Notes: generated from the letters alone by a model not told the origin. A stretch of 64,000 nucleotides of DNA from an uncultured Aquimarina sp. (GCA_947498705.1 CANMLW010000006.1:1-64000); one strand, 5' to 3'; numbered from the stretch's first letter, positions 44,855-53,830 are shown. Numbers and translations are program-made.

Positions 44855-45574
44855 ATGAGTGTAACACACCATAAAACTACTACTTTTGAAGTAATTAAAC
44901 AATTTACCATGACAAAGTATCCGGTTTCAACATTAAATAAGGTCGTTAGAGGGCCAAAAAGAGCAAATTATGATGTTCATGATATTAATACCATTTTGAA
45001 CGATGCATTCTTATGTAACGTTGGATATGTATGGGAGGGTAAGGCAATTGTAATACCAACGGCTTATGGTCGATTAGGAGATAAAATTTATATACATGGG
45101 TCTTTAAAAAATAGAATGATGCTCTCTTTGTTAGCAGCAAAAGAAGCAAGCCTTTCTGTAACACATCTCGACGGATTAGTTTTAGCAAGATCTGCGTTTC
45201 ATCATTCAGCAAATTATCGCTCGGTAAATGTTTTTGGAAGGGTGAAAGAAATAGAAGAACCCAAAGAAAAAATGAAGATATTAAAATGTATATTAAACCA
45301 TATGCTACCTGGTCATTGGGATAATATTAGACACCCTAATGAAAAAGAACTTAATGCAACATTGGTCATAGAAATAAGTATGGATATGGCTTCTGCAAAA
45401 GTAAGAGCAGAAGGTGTAGTAGATGAAAAGGAAGATTACAATTTGCCTATCTGGGCAGGTGTTGTTCCTTTAAGACAAGTTGCAGAAACTCCTATTTCTG
45501 ACAAAGACTTGCAGGAAGGTATGGAGATTCCAAAAGCAGTGTTGGAATATGTTGAAAAATGGAATGCTATTTAA
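44855..45574 (+). CDS. Pyridoxamine 5'-phosphate oxidase-family flavoprotein
   Basis: 239 residues, with a split-barrel FMN-binding fold. Segments VGYVWEGKAIVIPTAYGR, KIYIHGS and VARSAFHHSANYRSV match the nitroimidazole-resistance/PNPOx-like proteins. It may be regulated by the divergent MocR protein. An internal ATG at 44909 (MTKYPVSTL) is the start in many homologues; 44855 is kept because the frame is open and the first residues are plausible. Substrate unknown. Confidence 0.88.
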   Translation: MSVTHHKTTTFEVIKQFTMTKYPVSTLNKVVRGPKRANYDVHDINTILNDAFLCNVGYVWEGKAIVIPTAYGRLGDKIYIHGSLKNRMMLSLLAAKEASLSVTHLDGLVLARSAFHHSANYRSVNVFGRVKEIEEPKEKMKILKCILNHMLPGHWDNIRHPNEKELNATLVIEISMDMASAKVRAEGVVDEKEDYNLPIWAGVVPLRQVAETPISDKDLQEGMEIPKAVLEYVEKWNAI

Positions 45575-45638
45575 ATGCAGTAGTAAAATGAATCTATCCC
45601 AGAGTAATTTATAAATATCATCAATCAAAAAACGAACT

Positions 45639-46100
45639 ATGTTAACAGAAGAAATAATCAGGTATATCGAGAGAAGCGTTTTATGTTGGTTGGCAACGTC
45701 ATCAAAAGATAATGAGCCAAATGTTTCTCCCAAAGAGGTATTTACCTATAGTAATTCCTCTACAATTCTTGTGGCTAATATAGCTTCACCGCAAACAGTA
45801 AAGAACATAAAACATAATGAGAAAGTATGTATTAGTTTTATAGATGTTTTTGTTCAAAAAGGATTTCAGTTAAAGGGTACTGCACGAATTGTAACAAAAT
45901 CAGAGGCAATTTTTACAGAGTTAGAAAAACCGTTATTACAAATTACACAAGGTAAGTTCCCGTTTTCATCAATTACAGAAATATCGATAACACATATAAA
46001 GCCTATTATTGCTCCAAAATATATTTTGTTTCCAGAAACAACAGAAAAGCAACAGATAGAAAGCGCTATAAAGACCTATCAAAAACAACAAAAGCTATAA
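45639..46100 (+). CDS. Pyridoxamine 5'-phosphate oxidase-family protein (second)
   Basis: 153 residues, a shorter split-barrel protein with SVLCWLATSSKDNEPNVSPKEVF and KNIKHNEKVCISFIDVFVQKG, typical of the PNPOx-like flavin or F420-binding group. It is not a close paralogue of the upstream gene. It starts 64 nt after it, on the same strand. Confidence 0.85.
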   Translation: MLTEEIIRYIERSVLCWLATSSKDNEPNVSPKEVFTYSNSSTILVANIASPQTVKNIKHNEKVCISFIDVFVQKGFQLKGTARIVTKSEAIFTELEKPLLQITQGKFPFSSITEISITHIKPIIAPKYILFPETTEKQQIESAIKTYQKQQKL

Positions 46101-46141
46101 GAATGATATAATTAATTTGAGTTACTAGTAAATAATTGGAT

Positions 46142-46432
46142 ATGTTAGAAATGAGATCGTCTTGCGAACATTGTGATAAAGCGCTAGGCAACGAAAGTGA
46201 AGAGGCAATGATTTGTACTTTTGAATGTACTTTTTGTCAAGATTGTGTACATACAATTTTGCATAATGTTTGTCCGAATTGTGGAGGTGGTTTTGAAAAG
46301 AGACCAACCAGACCAGTCGCTTACTTGAAGAAATATCCAGTAAGTACCAAAAAAGTATATAAACCTGTACAAGAACATTTGTTTAAAGTACTACTAAAAA
46401 AGTTTAAAAATACGAACCCAAGAAAAAGATAG
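46142..46432 (+). CDS. DUF1272 zinc-ribbon protein
   Basis: 96 residues from the ATG at 46142; the frame is open to a TTG at 46136 but MLEMRSSCEHCDKAL is the standard DUF1272 beginning. Cysteine pairs are CEHC, CTFEC, CQDC and CPNC, making one or two zinc ribbons. The C-terminal 40 residues are basic. Function unknown. It is part of the accessory run. Confidence 0.88.
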   Translation: MLEMRSSCEHCDKALGNESEEAMICTFECTFCQDCVHTILHNVCPNCGGGFEKRPTRPVAYLKKYPVSTKKVYKPVQEHLFKVLLKKFKNTNPRKR

Positions 46433-46502
46433 GCCTATGGTCACTATAAGAGTGATAACGATAGCGTAAAATAGTCTATAAAACTTGCTCATAGATCAAA
46501 TT

Positions 46503-47039
46503 ATGATAACAATACGATTAGCCAACACCAATGATGCGGCATCAATCGCTGCTCTTGGTAAAAGTACATTTGATATATACTACAGACACCTTTTTGAAAA
46601 TCAAGAGGATATAGATGCATATTTAACAAATGCATTTAGTCTTGAGAAAATAAATAATAGTCTTGCCAATACAAAGAACACGTACTGGATTGCAGAAGAT
46701 GTTACCTCTAATTTAAAAGTGGGATATGCAAAACTTCAGTTAGATGCTTCGACTAATATAATTGGTAATGGGAAAGGTTGTAAGTTACAGCGTATTTATA
46801 TTTTACCGGGTTTTGAATCTTTTGGAATAGGAATGCAACTACAGGGATTAATCGAGAGAGAGACGGTTAAAACTGGTAATGAATATGTGTGGCTTTCAAC
46901 TTTAAAATCAAATAAAGGAGCAATGCGTTTTTATGATAGAGAAGGGTATACCATTATTGGGGAAGATCAATATACTATAGGAGAACAAACTTTTGATCAT
47001 TGGATATTTGCTAAAAAATTGATAAATACCCCCATGTAA
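46503..47039 (+). CDS. GNAT N-acetyltransferase (first)
   Basis: 178 residues from the ATG at 46503; an in-frame TTG at 46485 is less likely. The acetyl-CoA motif is LQRIYILPGFESFGIGMQLQGL and the C-terminal RFYDREGYTIIGEDQYTIG segment is typical. It resembles spermidine/protein N-acetyltransferases, but substrate is unknown. Confidence 0.88.
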   Translation: MITIRLANTNDAASIAALGKSTFDIYYRHLFENQEDIDAYLTNAFSLEKINNSLANTKNTYWIAEDVTSNLKVGYAKLQLDASTNIIGNGKGCKLQRIYILPGFESFGIGMQLQGLIERETVKTGNEYVWLSTLKSNKGAMRFYDREGYTIIGEDQYTIGEQTFDHWIFAKKLINTPM

Positions 47040-47083
47040 AAACTAAAAACAGGATATTCAAAGTAATTGAAAACAGAAAACAA

Positions 47084-47536
47084 ATGAACATAACAATAAA
47101 AAAGGCAAGTATTGAAGAATTAGATTCATTAGTAGACCTCTTTAACCAATATATGATTTTTTACAAACAACCTTCTAACAAAGAGAAGTATAAATCATAT
47201 TTAAATGACCGCTTAAAAAATAAAGAGGCTACGGTTTATATCGCTTTGGATCCTGGTAATAACCCTGCTGGATTTGTGTTAAATTATTATTCATTTAGTT
47301 CGGTGTCTCAAGGCAAAATTATTGTTTTAAATGATTTGTTTGTTGCACCAGAATACCGTAAAAAAGGAATAGCAGAACTATTGATCAATGCTTCTTTTGG
47401 TTTGGCAAAAGAAGTCGGTGCGATTAGAGTAGATTTAGGAACTGCAAAAGATAATTTTACAGCGCAACGATTGTATGAAAAAATTGGATTTGTAAGAGAC
47501 GATGAGTTTTTTGCATATAGTTATCCTATAGAATAA
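47084..47536 (+). CDS. GNAT N-acetyltransferase (second)
   Basis: 150 residues. The acetyl-CoA-binding segment LNDLFVAPEYRKKGIAELLI and the C-terminal RLYEKIGFVRDDEFFAYSY are clear. It differs from the upstream GNAT gene and belongs to the short single-domain type. It lies 44 nt downstream, likely the same transcript. Substrate unknown. Confidence 0.9.
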   Translation: MNITIKKASIEELDSLVDLFNQYMIFYKQPSNKEKYKSYLNDRLKNKEATVYIALDPGNNPAGFVLNYYSFSSVSQGKIIVLNDLFVAPEYRKKGIAELLINASFGLAKEVGAIRVDLGTAKDNFTAQRLYEKIGFVRDDEFFAYSYPIE

Positions 47537-47552
47537 ATAAGAGATATAGTGT

Positions 47553-48221
47553 ATGGAAATAAAGGAATTAGAAATCTATACGTCAAAAATAGATGATCAA
47601 ATCAAATTTTATCATGAAGTGTTAGAATTAGAAATGATAAAGAAATCTGGTTCTTCAGTTTCTTTTAAAATCGGAAATTCTATTTTAAAATTAACCTATC
47701 GAAAGGAATGTACTCCATATCATTTTGCAATTAATATCCCTTCAAATAGAGAAAAACAGGCTCTACAATGGCTAAAAGAAAGAGTAGAGGTGCTTACTTA
47801 TGAAGGAATTGAGACTCAGTACTTTGATTTTTGGAATGCATACGCTATTTATTTTTACGATGTCGATAAAAATATTGTAGAGTTTATTGCACGAAAGAAG
47901 TTACAAAAAGACTCAAATACAAAGTTTGATAACAATTCCTTACTAGGAATAAGTGAAATAGGAATACCTACATCTACCATGGTAAATGAATATCAAATTT
48001 TAAACAACTCTACAGGTGTCAAGATTCATTCTGGTACGTTAGAAAGGTTTTGTGCGGTAGGTGATGAGAATGGACTTTTTATTTTGATAAACAAAGAAAT
48101 AAAAAAGTGGTTTCCAACTATGGATGTGGCAATGTCTTCAGATTTTAAGATCAAATTTTCTGAGAAAGGGAAGAAGTATATGTTTATATATGAAAATGAG
48201 AAGCTACATCGAATAGCGTAA
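47553..48221 (+). CDS. VOC-family protein with two domains
   Basis: 222 residues. The first half (about 1-115) is a VOC unit with IKFYHEVLELEMIKKSGSSVSFKIG and the DKNIVEFIARK strand. The second half is a diverged VOC-like half without clear metal ligands. Only 16 nt separate it from the GNAT gene. Substrate unknown. Confidence 0.82.
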   Translation: MEIKELEIYTSKIDDQIKFYHEVLELEMIKKSGSSVSFKIGNSILKLTYRKECTPYHFAINIPSNREKQALQWLKERVEVLTYEGIETQYFDFWNAYAIYFYDVDKNIVEFIARKKLQKDSNTKFDNNSLLGISEIGIPTSTMVNEYQILNNSTGVKIHSGTLERFCAVGDENGLFILINKEIKKWFPTMDVAMSSDFKIKFSEKGKKYMFIYENEKLHRIA

Positions 48222-48289
48222 TTTTACTTTATGTAGGTAATTATTATTGTATATTAGATTTATAAACTATTTTAAAATAAAGATTAAAA

Positions 48290-48427
48290 ATGAATAAGTT
48301 AAGTGAAGAAAAAATAGATAAACATCAGCTGTTAAATCGAGATTTGTTATCAAAAATATTTGGAGGCTCTAGAAGTGCTCAAGAATGTTCTGATGATAAT
48401 AAAATAGTAATTACAGGAAGTAGATAA
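48290..48427 (+). CDS. 45-residue Gly-Gly leader peptide precursor
   Basis: Start ATG at 48290, 45 residues. The acidic/basic leader MNKLSEEKIDKHQLLNRDLL leads to a Phe24-Gly25-Gly26 site, a textbook double-glycine cleavage motif, leaving a 19-residue product with one cysteine (Cys33) and a C-terminal Ser-Arg. A strong terminator follows 33 nt later, so it is an independent short transcript or the last gene of the accessory run. No exporter is nearby. Confidence 0.65.
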   Translation: MNKLSEEKIDKHQLLNRDLLSKIFGGSRSAQECSDDNKIVITGSR

Positions 48428-48460
48428 TAAACCTTGATAAAATTTTATCATACTAAGCAA

Positions 48461-48496
48461 AAAAATCATAGAAAATCACTTCTATGATTTTTTTTT
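48461..48496 (+). terminator. Terminator after the Gly-Gly peptide gene
   Basis: Stem AAAAATCATAGAA / TTCTATGATTTTT with a 6-nt loop and nine T. A second small palindrome (TGATAAAATTTTATCA) precedes it at 48436-48451. Confidence 0.9.
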
Positions 48497-48545
48497 GAAT
48501 ACTAAAATTCTGCAGATTATTTTTAGATGACGCAAACTTTATAGG

Positions 48546-48920
48546 TTATTGTACAATATTTAATGTTTTAATTTTTGCAATCGAATCACAATTTTCTACA
48601 AGCAGATTAATATTCTTTTGTTTGATAACTCCTTCAATAAAGTATATTTTACAAGAATCCATCTCTGTATTACTTTTAGAAAAATTAACACCTCCCTTTT
48701 TTAAAATACTGGAAATATCTGCGGTATCAATTTGATGAATTTGCATGGTGTTACGAGCATCTTCAGAAAAAATACGTTTCTTAATTCGTATGTTTTTAAG
48801 AACTCTTGCATCTGGACCATAATCGCAAGAAGTTTTTTTACCTCCCAAAAAGAAAAACAAGAGAATCAATCCAATTCCGAATCCACCTAAGTAGTACAGT
48901 AATCGTTGTGCTAATTTCAT
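48546..48920 (-). CDS. Conserved hypothetical membrane protein, DUF4258-like
   Basis: 124 residues. One N-terminal transmembrane helix (about 8-26, ending FFFLGG) is followed by a short soluble domain. The order of segments (CDYGPDARVLKNIRIKK, MQIHQIDTADISSILKKG, VNFSKSNTEMDSCKIYFIEG) recalls flavobacterial proteins listed under DUF4258; I am only moderately sure. The function is unknown. It is a single gene with its own -7 box. Confidence 0.7.
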   Translation of the reverse strand: MKLAQRLLYYLGGFGIGLILLFFFLGGKKTSCDYGPDARVLKNIRIKKRIFSEDARNTMQIHQIDTADISSILKKGGVNFSKSNTEMDSCKIYFIEGVIKQKNINLLVENCDSIAKIKTLNIVQ

Positions 48921-48946
48921 AAACTTAATACACTATTTTATGGGGT

Positions 48947-48954
48947 CAAATGTA
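48947..48954 (-). promoter_or_regulatory. -7 box of the DUF4258-like gene (TACATTTG)
   Basis: TACATTTG on the minus strand matches TAnnTTTG and stands 26 nt before the start codon. No -33 TTG at proper spacing was seen. Confidence 0.45.
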
Positions 48955-49048
48955 AGTAAAGTTTCAAATAAAATTCTCTTGTTTCTTTACAAAGTTTTTG
49001 TAGTATATTTTATGAAAATTCTTTTGGTTTTAGATCGATGCAATACTT

Positions 49049-50266
49049 TTATAGAATAAGTAAATTAATATCTCTATAAGATAAGTCAAACCAATCTGCA
49101 ATCGACTTATTCGTTAGGATACCTCGATAAAAATACAGTCCATTTTTAAGACCACGATCAAATCGTACCGCATTTTCTATACCACCTTCTTCTCCTATCT
49201 GGAGTAAGTACGGAGTAAAAATATTGCTGATCGATAAAGACGATGTTCTGGCATATCTAGAGGGGATATTAGGCACACAGTAGTGTGTTACGCCGTGTTT
49301 TTCGAATGTAGGTTGGTCGTGAGAGGTAACTTCACTGGTTTCAAAACATCCTCCCATATCAATACTTACATCGATAACGACAGCGCCCGTTTTCATACGT
49401 TCTATCATAGTCTCATTTACTACAATTGGAGCACGATTTTTTCCTCTAACGGCGCCAATAGCAACATCACATCTACGCAATGCTTTAAGAAGGTTTTTGG
49501 GTTGAATGGTGGAGGTGTATAGAGGTCTTCCAACATTCGTCTGTAAACATCGAAGTTTGGTAATAGAGTTATCAAAAACCTTTACATTGGCTCCTAGTCC
49601 TATAGCCGATCTGGCGGCAAATTCGCCAACAGTCCCAGCCCCTATAATAACGACTTCTACAGGTGGTACACCACTAATGTTCCCCATCATTAATCCAGGT
49701 CCCATAGTATTAACACTACTCATTAATTCGGATGCAATGAGTACTGCGGCGGTACCTGCTATTTCACTTAATGCCCTTACAGCAGGGTAGGCCCCGTCTA
49801 CATCTCTTATAAACTCAAAACCTAAAGCAGTTATTCTCTTTTTGGCAAGTTCCTGAAAATATTTTTTGGATTGTGTTTTTAATTGTAATGCAGATATTAA
49901 TACAGTTTGAGGATTTATATGTTCAAGCTCTTCTAAAGAAGGTGGCTCTACTTTTAATATAATAGGGCAACCAAAAACTTTGCCTTTATCATTTGTAATC
50001 TCTGCACCAGCTTCGCTATAATCTCGATCCGTAAAACTAGCATCAAGTCCAGCATTAGTTTCTATCAGGATTCTATGTCCGTGTGCTGTAAGTGCAGCAA
50101 CGGCATCAGGAGTAAGGCATACTCGTTTTTCTTGATAATGGGCTTCTTTGGGTATACCAATAAAAAGCTTTCCTTTTTTGCGTGCTACCTCTATCATTTC
50201 TTCTTGTGGTAACAACTGTTCTTTGGTAAAAGGAGAATTTGATGTATTCATTTGTGCAAAATTCAT
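49049..50266 (-). CDS. ald: Alanine dehydrogenase
   Basis: 405 residues. It interconverts alanine with pyruvate, ammonia and NADH. N-terminal RVCLTPDAVAALTAHGHRI, the central NAD-binding GAGTVGEFAARSA and the catalytic-region motifs GAVVIDVSIDMGGCFETS and HYCVPNIPSRYARTSS are typical of the AlaDH/PNT family. The start at 50266 is the first ATG; an internal ATG at 50251 is the alternative. tsaE lies upstream on the same strand. Confidence 0.94.
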   Translation of the reverse strand: MNFAQMNTSNSPFTKEQLLPQEEMIEVARKKGKLFIGIPKEAHYQEKRVCLTPDAVAALTAHGHRILIETNAGLDASFTDRDYSEAGAEITNDKGKVFGCPIILKVEPPSLEELEHINPQTVLISALQLKTQSKKYFQELAKKRITALGFEFIRDVDGAYPAVRALSEIAGTAAVLIASELMSSVNTMGPGLMMGNISGVPPVEVVIIGAGTVGEFAARSAIGLGANVKVFDNSITKLRCLQTNVGRPLYTSTIQPKNLLKALRRCDVAIGAVRGKNRAPIVVNETMIERMKTGAVVIDVSIDMGGCFETSEVTSHDQPTFEKHGVTHYCVPNIPSRYARTSSLSISNIFTPYLLQIGEEGGIENAVRFDRGLKNGLYFYRGILTNKSIADWFDLSYRDINLLIL

Positions 50267-50345
50267 TAATCCAAATTACGAATAAAAAAGCTAAGAAAAC
50301 AAATACCTTAACGTATTTGGTTCTTATTTTGATGGTATCGTCTTG

Positions 50346-50747
50346 CTAAAATGTTAGAATTCGTTTGTTTCCATCTACAATTTTAATCTTTATTCGAGTA
50401 CTGCTTTCTGGTAACAAACCTGCTACATTTTCTGGCCATTCTATAAAAATCCATTCATTAGAATCCAAATATTCTTCAAACCCAATTTGATATGCTTCTT
50501 CTTCATCGTTTATACGATAAAAATCAAAATGGTATATTAATCCATCGTTACATTCATATTCATTAACTAATGAATATGTTGGACTAGAAATAACACTTTG
50601 CACGCCAAGATGTTTGCAGATTTCTTTGATCAAGGTTGTTTTTCCTACTCCCATTTCGGCTTCGAAAAGCACAATTTTCTCTTTAATGTTGGATATTATT
50701 TTATTGGCAACATCAGGAAGATCTGTTAGGGTGTATTCTATTGTCAT
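50346..50747 (-). CDS. tsaE: tRNA threonylcarbamoyladenosine ATPase TsaE
   Basis: 133 residues, the usual TsaE length. The Walker A motif is GVGKTTLIK (Gly33-Lys36 region), then SPTYSLVNEY (switch region) and the HFDFYRI Asp. TsaE hydrolyses ATP to drive the TsaBDE complex that makes t6A in tRNA. The gene follows porX on the minus strand. Confidence 0.94.
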   Translation of the reverse strand: MTIEYTLTDLPDVANKIISNIKEKIVLFEAEMGVGKTTLIKEICKHLGVQSVISSPTYSLVNEYECNDGLIYHFDFYRINDEEEAYQIGFEEYLDSNEWIFIEWPENVAGLLPESSTRIKIKIVDGNKRILTF

Positions 50748-50802
50748 TTTAACCAGAAATTTATCTATTTATGAAATTGTGCAATTAAATAAAAGTGGTT
50801 CA

Positions 50803-50860
50803 TATAAGCAATAATTTAAGCCAATTAAAAATGGTTGTTTGGTTTAAATTATTGCTTATA
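50803..50860. terminator. Long hairpin between porX and tsaE
   Basis: Arms of 20 bp (50803-50822 and 50841-50860, TATAAGCAATAATTTAAGCC with one G-T pair) surround an 18-nt loop. It is 18 nt downstream of the porX stop and ahead of tsaE. There is no T tract on the minus-strand exit side, so it may be a weak terminator, processing site or protein-binding palindrome. Confidence 0.55.
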
Positions 50861-50877
50861 CGCTCTCTAGATTTATT

Positions 50878-52428
50878 TTATCTGGGGTTTAATACAGCAA
50901 ATGGGATGATCATTTCTTCTAAGGATACTCCACCGTGTTGGTAAGTATTTCTATAATAACTAACATAATGGTTGTAGTTATTCGGATATGCAAAGAAATA
51001 ATCACCCTTTGCAAAAATAAATGAACTACTCATGTTTATAGATGGTAAATGTATAGACTTAGGATCAACAGCTTCTAAAACCTCACGACGTTCATAGGTA
51101 AGGCTTTTTCCTGTTTTATATCGTAGATTAAGACTGGTATTTTTGTCACCTATTACTTTAGAAGGGTTTTTTACATTGATCGTACCGTGATCGGTTGTAA
51201 GCAATAGTTTGAAACCTAATTGCTGTGCTTGTTGGATCATTTCTAACAACGGAGAGTTTTTAAACCAACTTTGAGTGAGAGATCTATACGATTTATCATT
51301 AGATGCTAACTCTTTAATTACCTCCATCTCCGTTTTACTATGAGAAAGCATATCAACAAAATTATAAACGACAACAGTTAGATCATTGTCCTTTAGTCCT
51401 TTGAAATTGGCAGCAAGTGTTTTTCCGGATTTCTCATTTGTGATTTTATAATACTCATGCTTTATGTTTAACCCCAATCTTTGTAATTGCGCAGTCAAAA
51501 AATCATTTTCATGCATGTTTTTTCCTCCTTCATCAGTGTCATCTAGCCAAAGATCAGGATGTCTTTTCTTCATTTCTGATGGCATTAAACCCGAGAAAAT
51601 CGAATTTCTTGCATATTGAGTAGCAGTAGGGAGGATGCTGCAATAAGAAATTTCTTGTTCTTTTTTGTAGTAATTATTGATGATAGGCTCAAAAGCTTTC
51701 CATTGATCATACCTTAAATTATCAATAACCACTAATAAGGTAGGCTGATCTTTACTAATTTCGGGAACTACTTTTTCTTTAAATAGGGTATGCGACATGA
51801 TAGGAACATCATATTTTCCGCTAAACCAATCATTGTAATTCTTATCAATAAATTTAAAAAATTGGGTGTTAGCTTCCACTTTTTGAGATTCTAAAATTTC
51901 AAACATCCCAGAATCTTCAATATCCTCTAATTGTAATTCCCAATAAATTAATCGTTGATAAAGCTCGGCCCATTCTTCATACGAATTGACCATTGCCATA
52001 TCCATGGCAATTTTTCTAAACTCCTGTTGGTAGCTTGATGTTGTTTTTTCTGAAACCAATCGAGAGTTATCTAGATTTTTCTTTAAACTTAGTAGTATTT
52101 GATTTGGGTTTACTGGTTTGATGAGGTAATCGGCTATCTTACTTCCTATAGCTTCTTCCATGATATACTCTTCTTCACTTTTGGTGATCATAACTACAGG
52201 AACACTATCTTTCTTTTCTTTTATTTCTGATAATGTTTCAATACCAGAGAGACCAGGCATATTTTCATCAAGAAAAATAATATCAAAATTAGTGTCATCT
52301 AATATATCCAAAGCTTCTGTACCACTCTGGCATTTTGTAACCTCATAATTTTTCTTTTCTAAGAATAAGATGTGAGGTTTTAGCAAATCTATTTCATCAT
52401 CTACCCATAATATTTTTATTTTACTCAT
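50878..52428 (-). CDS. porX: T9SS regulator PorX (receiver-PglZ protein)
   Basis: 516 residues. A response-regulator receiver domain (about 1-120, phospho-acceptor Asp54 in IFLDENMPG) is joined through a helical linker to a PglZ domain of the alkaline-phosphatase superfamily (about 220-510; PTLLVVIDNLRYDQW, ATQYARNSIFSGLMP, TDHGTINV, HGGVSLEEM). PorX partners the sensor PorY and the sigma factor SigP to control the type IX secretion system. Two T9SS cargo genes lie in this window (14560, 31315). No porY is in the window. Confidence 0.95.
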   Translation of the reverse strand: MSKIKILWVDDEIDLLKPHILFLEKKNYEVTKCQSGTEALDILDDTNFDIIFLDENMPGLSGIETLSEIKEKKDSVPVVMITKSEEEYIMEEAIGSKIADYLIKPVNPNQILLSLKKNLDNSRLVSEKTTSSYQQEFRKIAMDMAMVNSYEEWAELYQRLIYWELQLEDIEDSGMFEILESQKVEANTQFFKFIDKNYNDWFSGKYDVPIMSHTLFKEKVVPEISKDQPTLLVVIDNLRYDQWKAFEPIINNYYKKEQEISYCSILPTATQYARNSIFSGLMPSEMKKRHPDLWLDDTDEGGKNMHENDFLTAQLQRLGLNIKHEYYKITNEKSGKTLAANFKGLKDNDLTVVVYNFVDMLSHSKTEMEVIKELASNDKSYRSLTQSWFKNSPLLEMIQQAQQLGFKLLLTTDHGTINVKNPSKVIGDKNTSLNLRYKTGKSLTYERREVLEAVDPKSIHLPSINMSSSFIFAKGDYFFAYPNNYNHYVSYYRNTYQHGGVSLEEMIIPFAVLNPR

Positions 52429-52546
52429 TAATTTTTAATTTTTAATAATATTAATTAATACGTACTATTTGTTTAGTTATATTTTTAATTCGAAGTTTTG
52501 ATAGTTTAAAATCTATTTCGAAATTTTCATATGCCAAGCATATATG

Positions 52547-52554
52547 TATATTTG
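52547..52554 (+). promoter_or_regulatory. -7 box of the HD phosphohydrolase gene (TATATTTG)
   Basis: TATATTTG matches TAnnTTTG exactly. It lies inside the first codons of the longest frame (ATG at 52544), so that ATG is unlikely to be the start; see the next gene. No -33 TTG at the ideal spacing. Confidence 0.6.
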
Positions 52555-52576
52555 CTCCCGTAAAGATAAACTGAAC

Positions 52577-53806
52577 TTGAAAAAAAGAAATAAGCTCAAA
52601 ATATTAAACGACCCAATTTACGGTTTTATTACGATACCTAATGAACTAATTTTTGATTTAATAGAACATAAATATTTTCAAAGGTTACGTAGAATATCAC
52701 AAATGGGGTTGTCTTATCTAGTATATCCAGGAGCGCATCATACCCGATTTCATCACGCATTAGGATGTATGCATCTAATGCAAAAAGCCGTGAGAGTGCT
52801 TCGTTTTAAAGGGGTCACTATTTCAGAAGAGGAGGAAGAAGCTCTTTATGTTGCTATTCTATTACATGATATTGGGCATGGCCCTTTTTCGCATGCTATG
52901 GAACATAGTATCGTGAACGAAGTGAATCATGAATCCATTTCTCTTATGCTTATGGAGAAGATTAATAAAGAGTTTAACGGTAGTTTAACACTTGCGATCG
53001 CTGTTTTCAAAGGAGAATATCATCGCGACTTTTTACATCAGTTAATTTCTGGCCAATTAGATATGGATCGGTTGGATTATCTTAAGAGAGATAGTTTTTA
53101 TACGGGCGTTTCAGAGGGTAATATTAATAGTGAGCGTTTAATAACAATGTTAACTGTTGTTAATGATTCTTTGGTGGTAGAAGAAAAAGGTATTTACTCT
53201 GTAGAAAAGTTTTTACTTGCCAGACGTTTGATGTATTGGCAGGTTTACTTACATAAAACAAGTTTGGTAGCAGAAAACTTATTGATTAGAGTGCTTCAAA
53301 GGGCAAAAGAGTTAGTAGAAAAAGGGCATAAATTAAAAGCAAGTAATGCTCTATTGTTTTTTCTTGAAAATAAAATTACCTCTGATAATTTTACCTCAGA
53401 AGTTTTAGAAATATTCTCGAAATTGGATGATTATGATATTGTGATGGCAATGAAAGAATGGATGAGTTCTGATGATTTTGTTTTGAGTAGGTTATCATCC
53501 ATGATTATTAATAGGGATTTGCTTAAAATAAAAGTTAAAAAAAGATCGTTTTCAGTTAAAAAAACAGAAAAGCATATCGAAAAAATAAAGTCTACCTATA
53601 AAATTTCGGATCAAGAAGCTCGTTATTTTGTGTTTGATGGAATGATTTCCAATCAGGCATATCATATTAATAAACAGAATATAAATATTTTATATAAATC
53701 CAGAAAGATTGTTGATGTTGTTAAAGCAAGTGATCAGTTTAATTTGGAAGCATTATCAAAACCCGTTACAAAATATTTTATGTGCTATCCAAAGCATATA
53801 GATTAA
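52577..53806 (+). CDS. HD-domain phosphohydrolase (dGTPase-like)
   Basis: About 409 residues from a TTG at 52577. The frame begins at ATG 52544, but its second to fifth codons coincide with a TATATTTG -7 box, so TTG (LKKRNKLKILNDPIYGF; homologues begin near here) is preferred. An HD domain (about 50-190) carries the metal motifs HTRFHHALGCMHL, LLHDIGHGPFSHAME (HD pair) and a later Asp. It resembles deoxyguanosine triphosphate triphosphohydrolases and SAMHD1-type proteins; the substrate is not determined. It is the first gene of the plus-strand block ahead of lpxD. Confidence 0.87.
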   Translation: MKKRNKLKILNDPIYGFITIPNELIFDLIEHKYFQRLRRISQMGLSYLVYPGAHHTRFHHALGCMHLMQKAVRVLRFKGVTISEEEEEALYVAILLHDIGHGPFSHAMEHSIVNEVNHESISLMLMEKINKEFNGSLTLAIAVFKGEYHRDFLHQLISGQLDMDRLDYLKRDSFYTGVSEGNINSERLITMLTVVNDSLVVEEKGIYSVEKFLLARRLMYWQVYLHKTSLVAENLLIRVLQRAKELVEKGHKLKASNALLFFLENKITSDNFTSEVLEIFSKLDDYDIVMAMKEWMSSDDFVLSRLSSMIINRDLLKIKVKKRSFSVKKTEKHIEKIKSTYKISDQEARYFVFDGMISNQAYHINKQNINILYKSRKIVDVVKASDQFNLEALSKPVTKYFMCYPKHID

Positions 53807-53817
53807 TACATTTTTTA

Positions 53818-53825
53818 TACTTTTG
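53818..53825 (+). promoter_or_regulatory. -7 box of lpxD (TACTTTTG)
   Basis: TACTTTTG lies 5 nt before the lpxD ATG at 53831, giving almost no leader. No TTG at the usual -33 spacing was seen, so the call rests on the -7 match only. Confidence 0.5.
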
Positions 53826-53830
53826 CTAGA

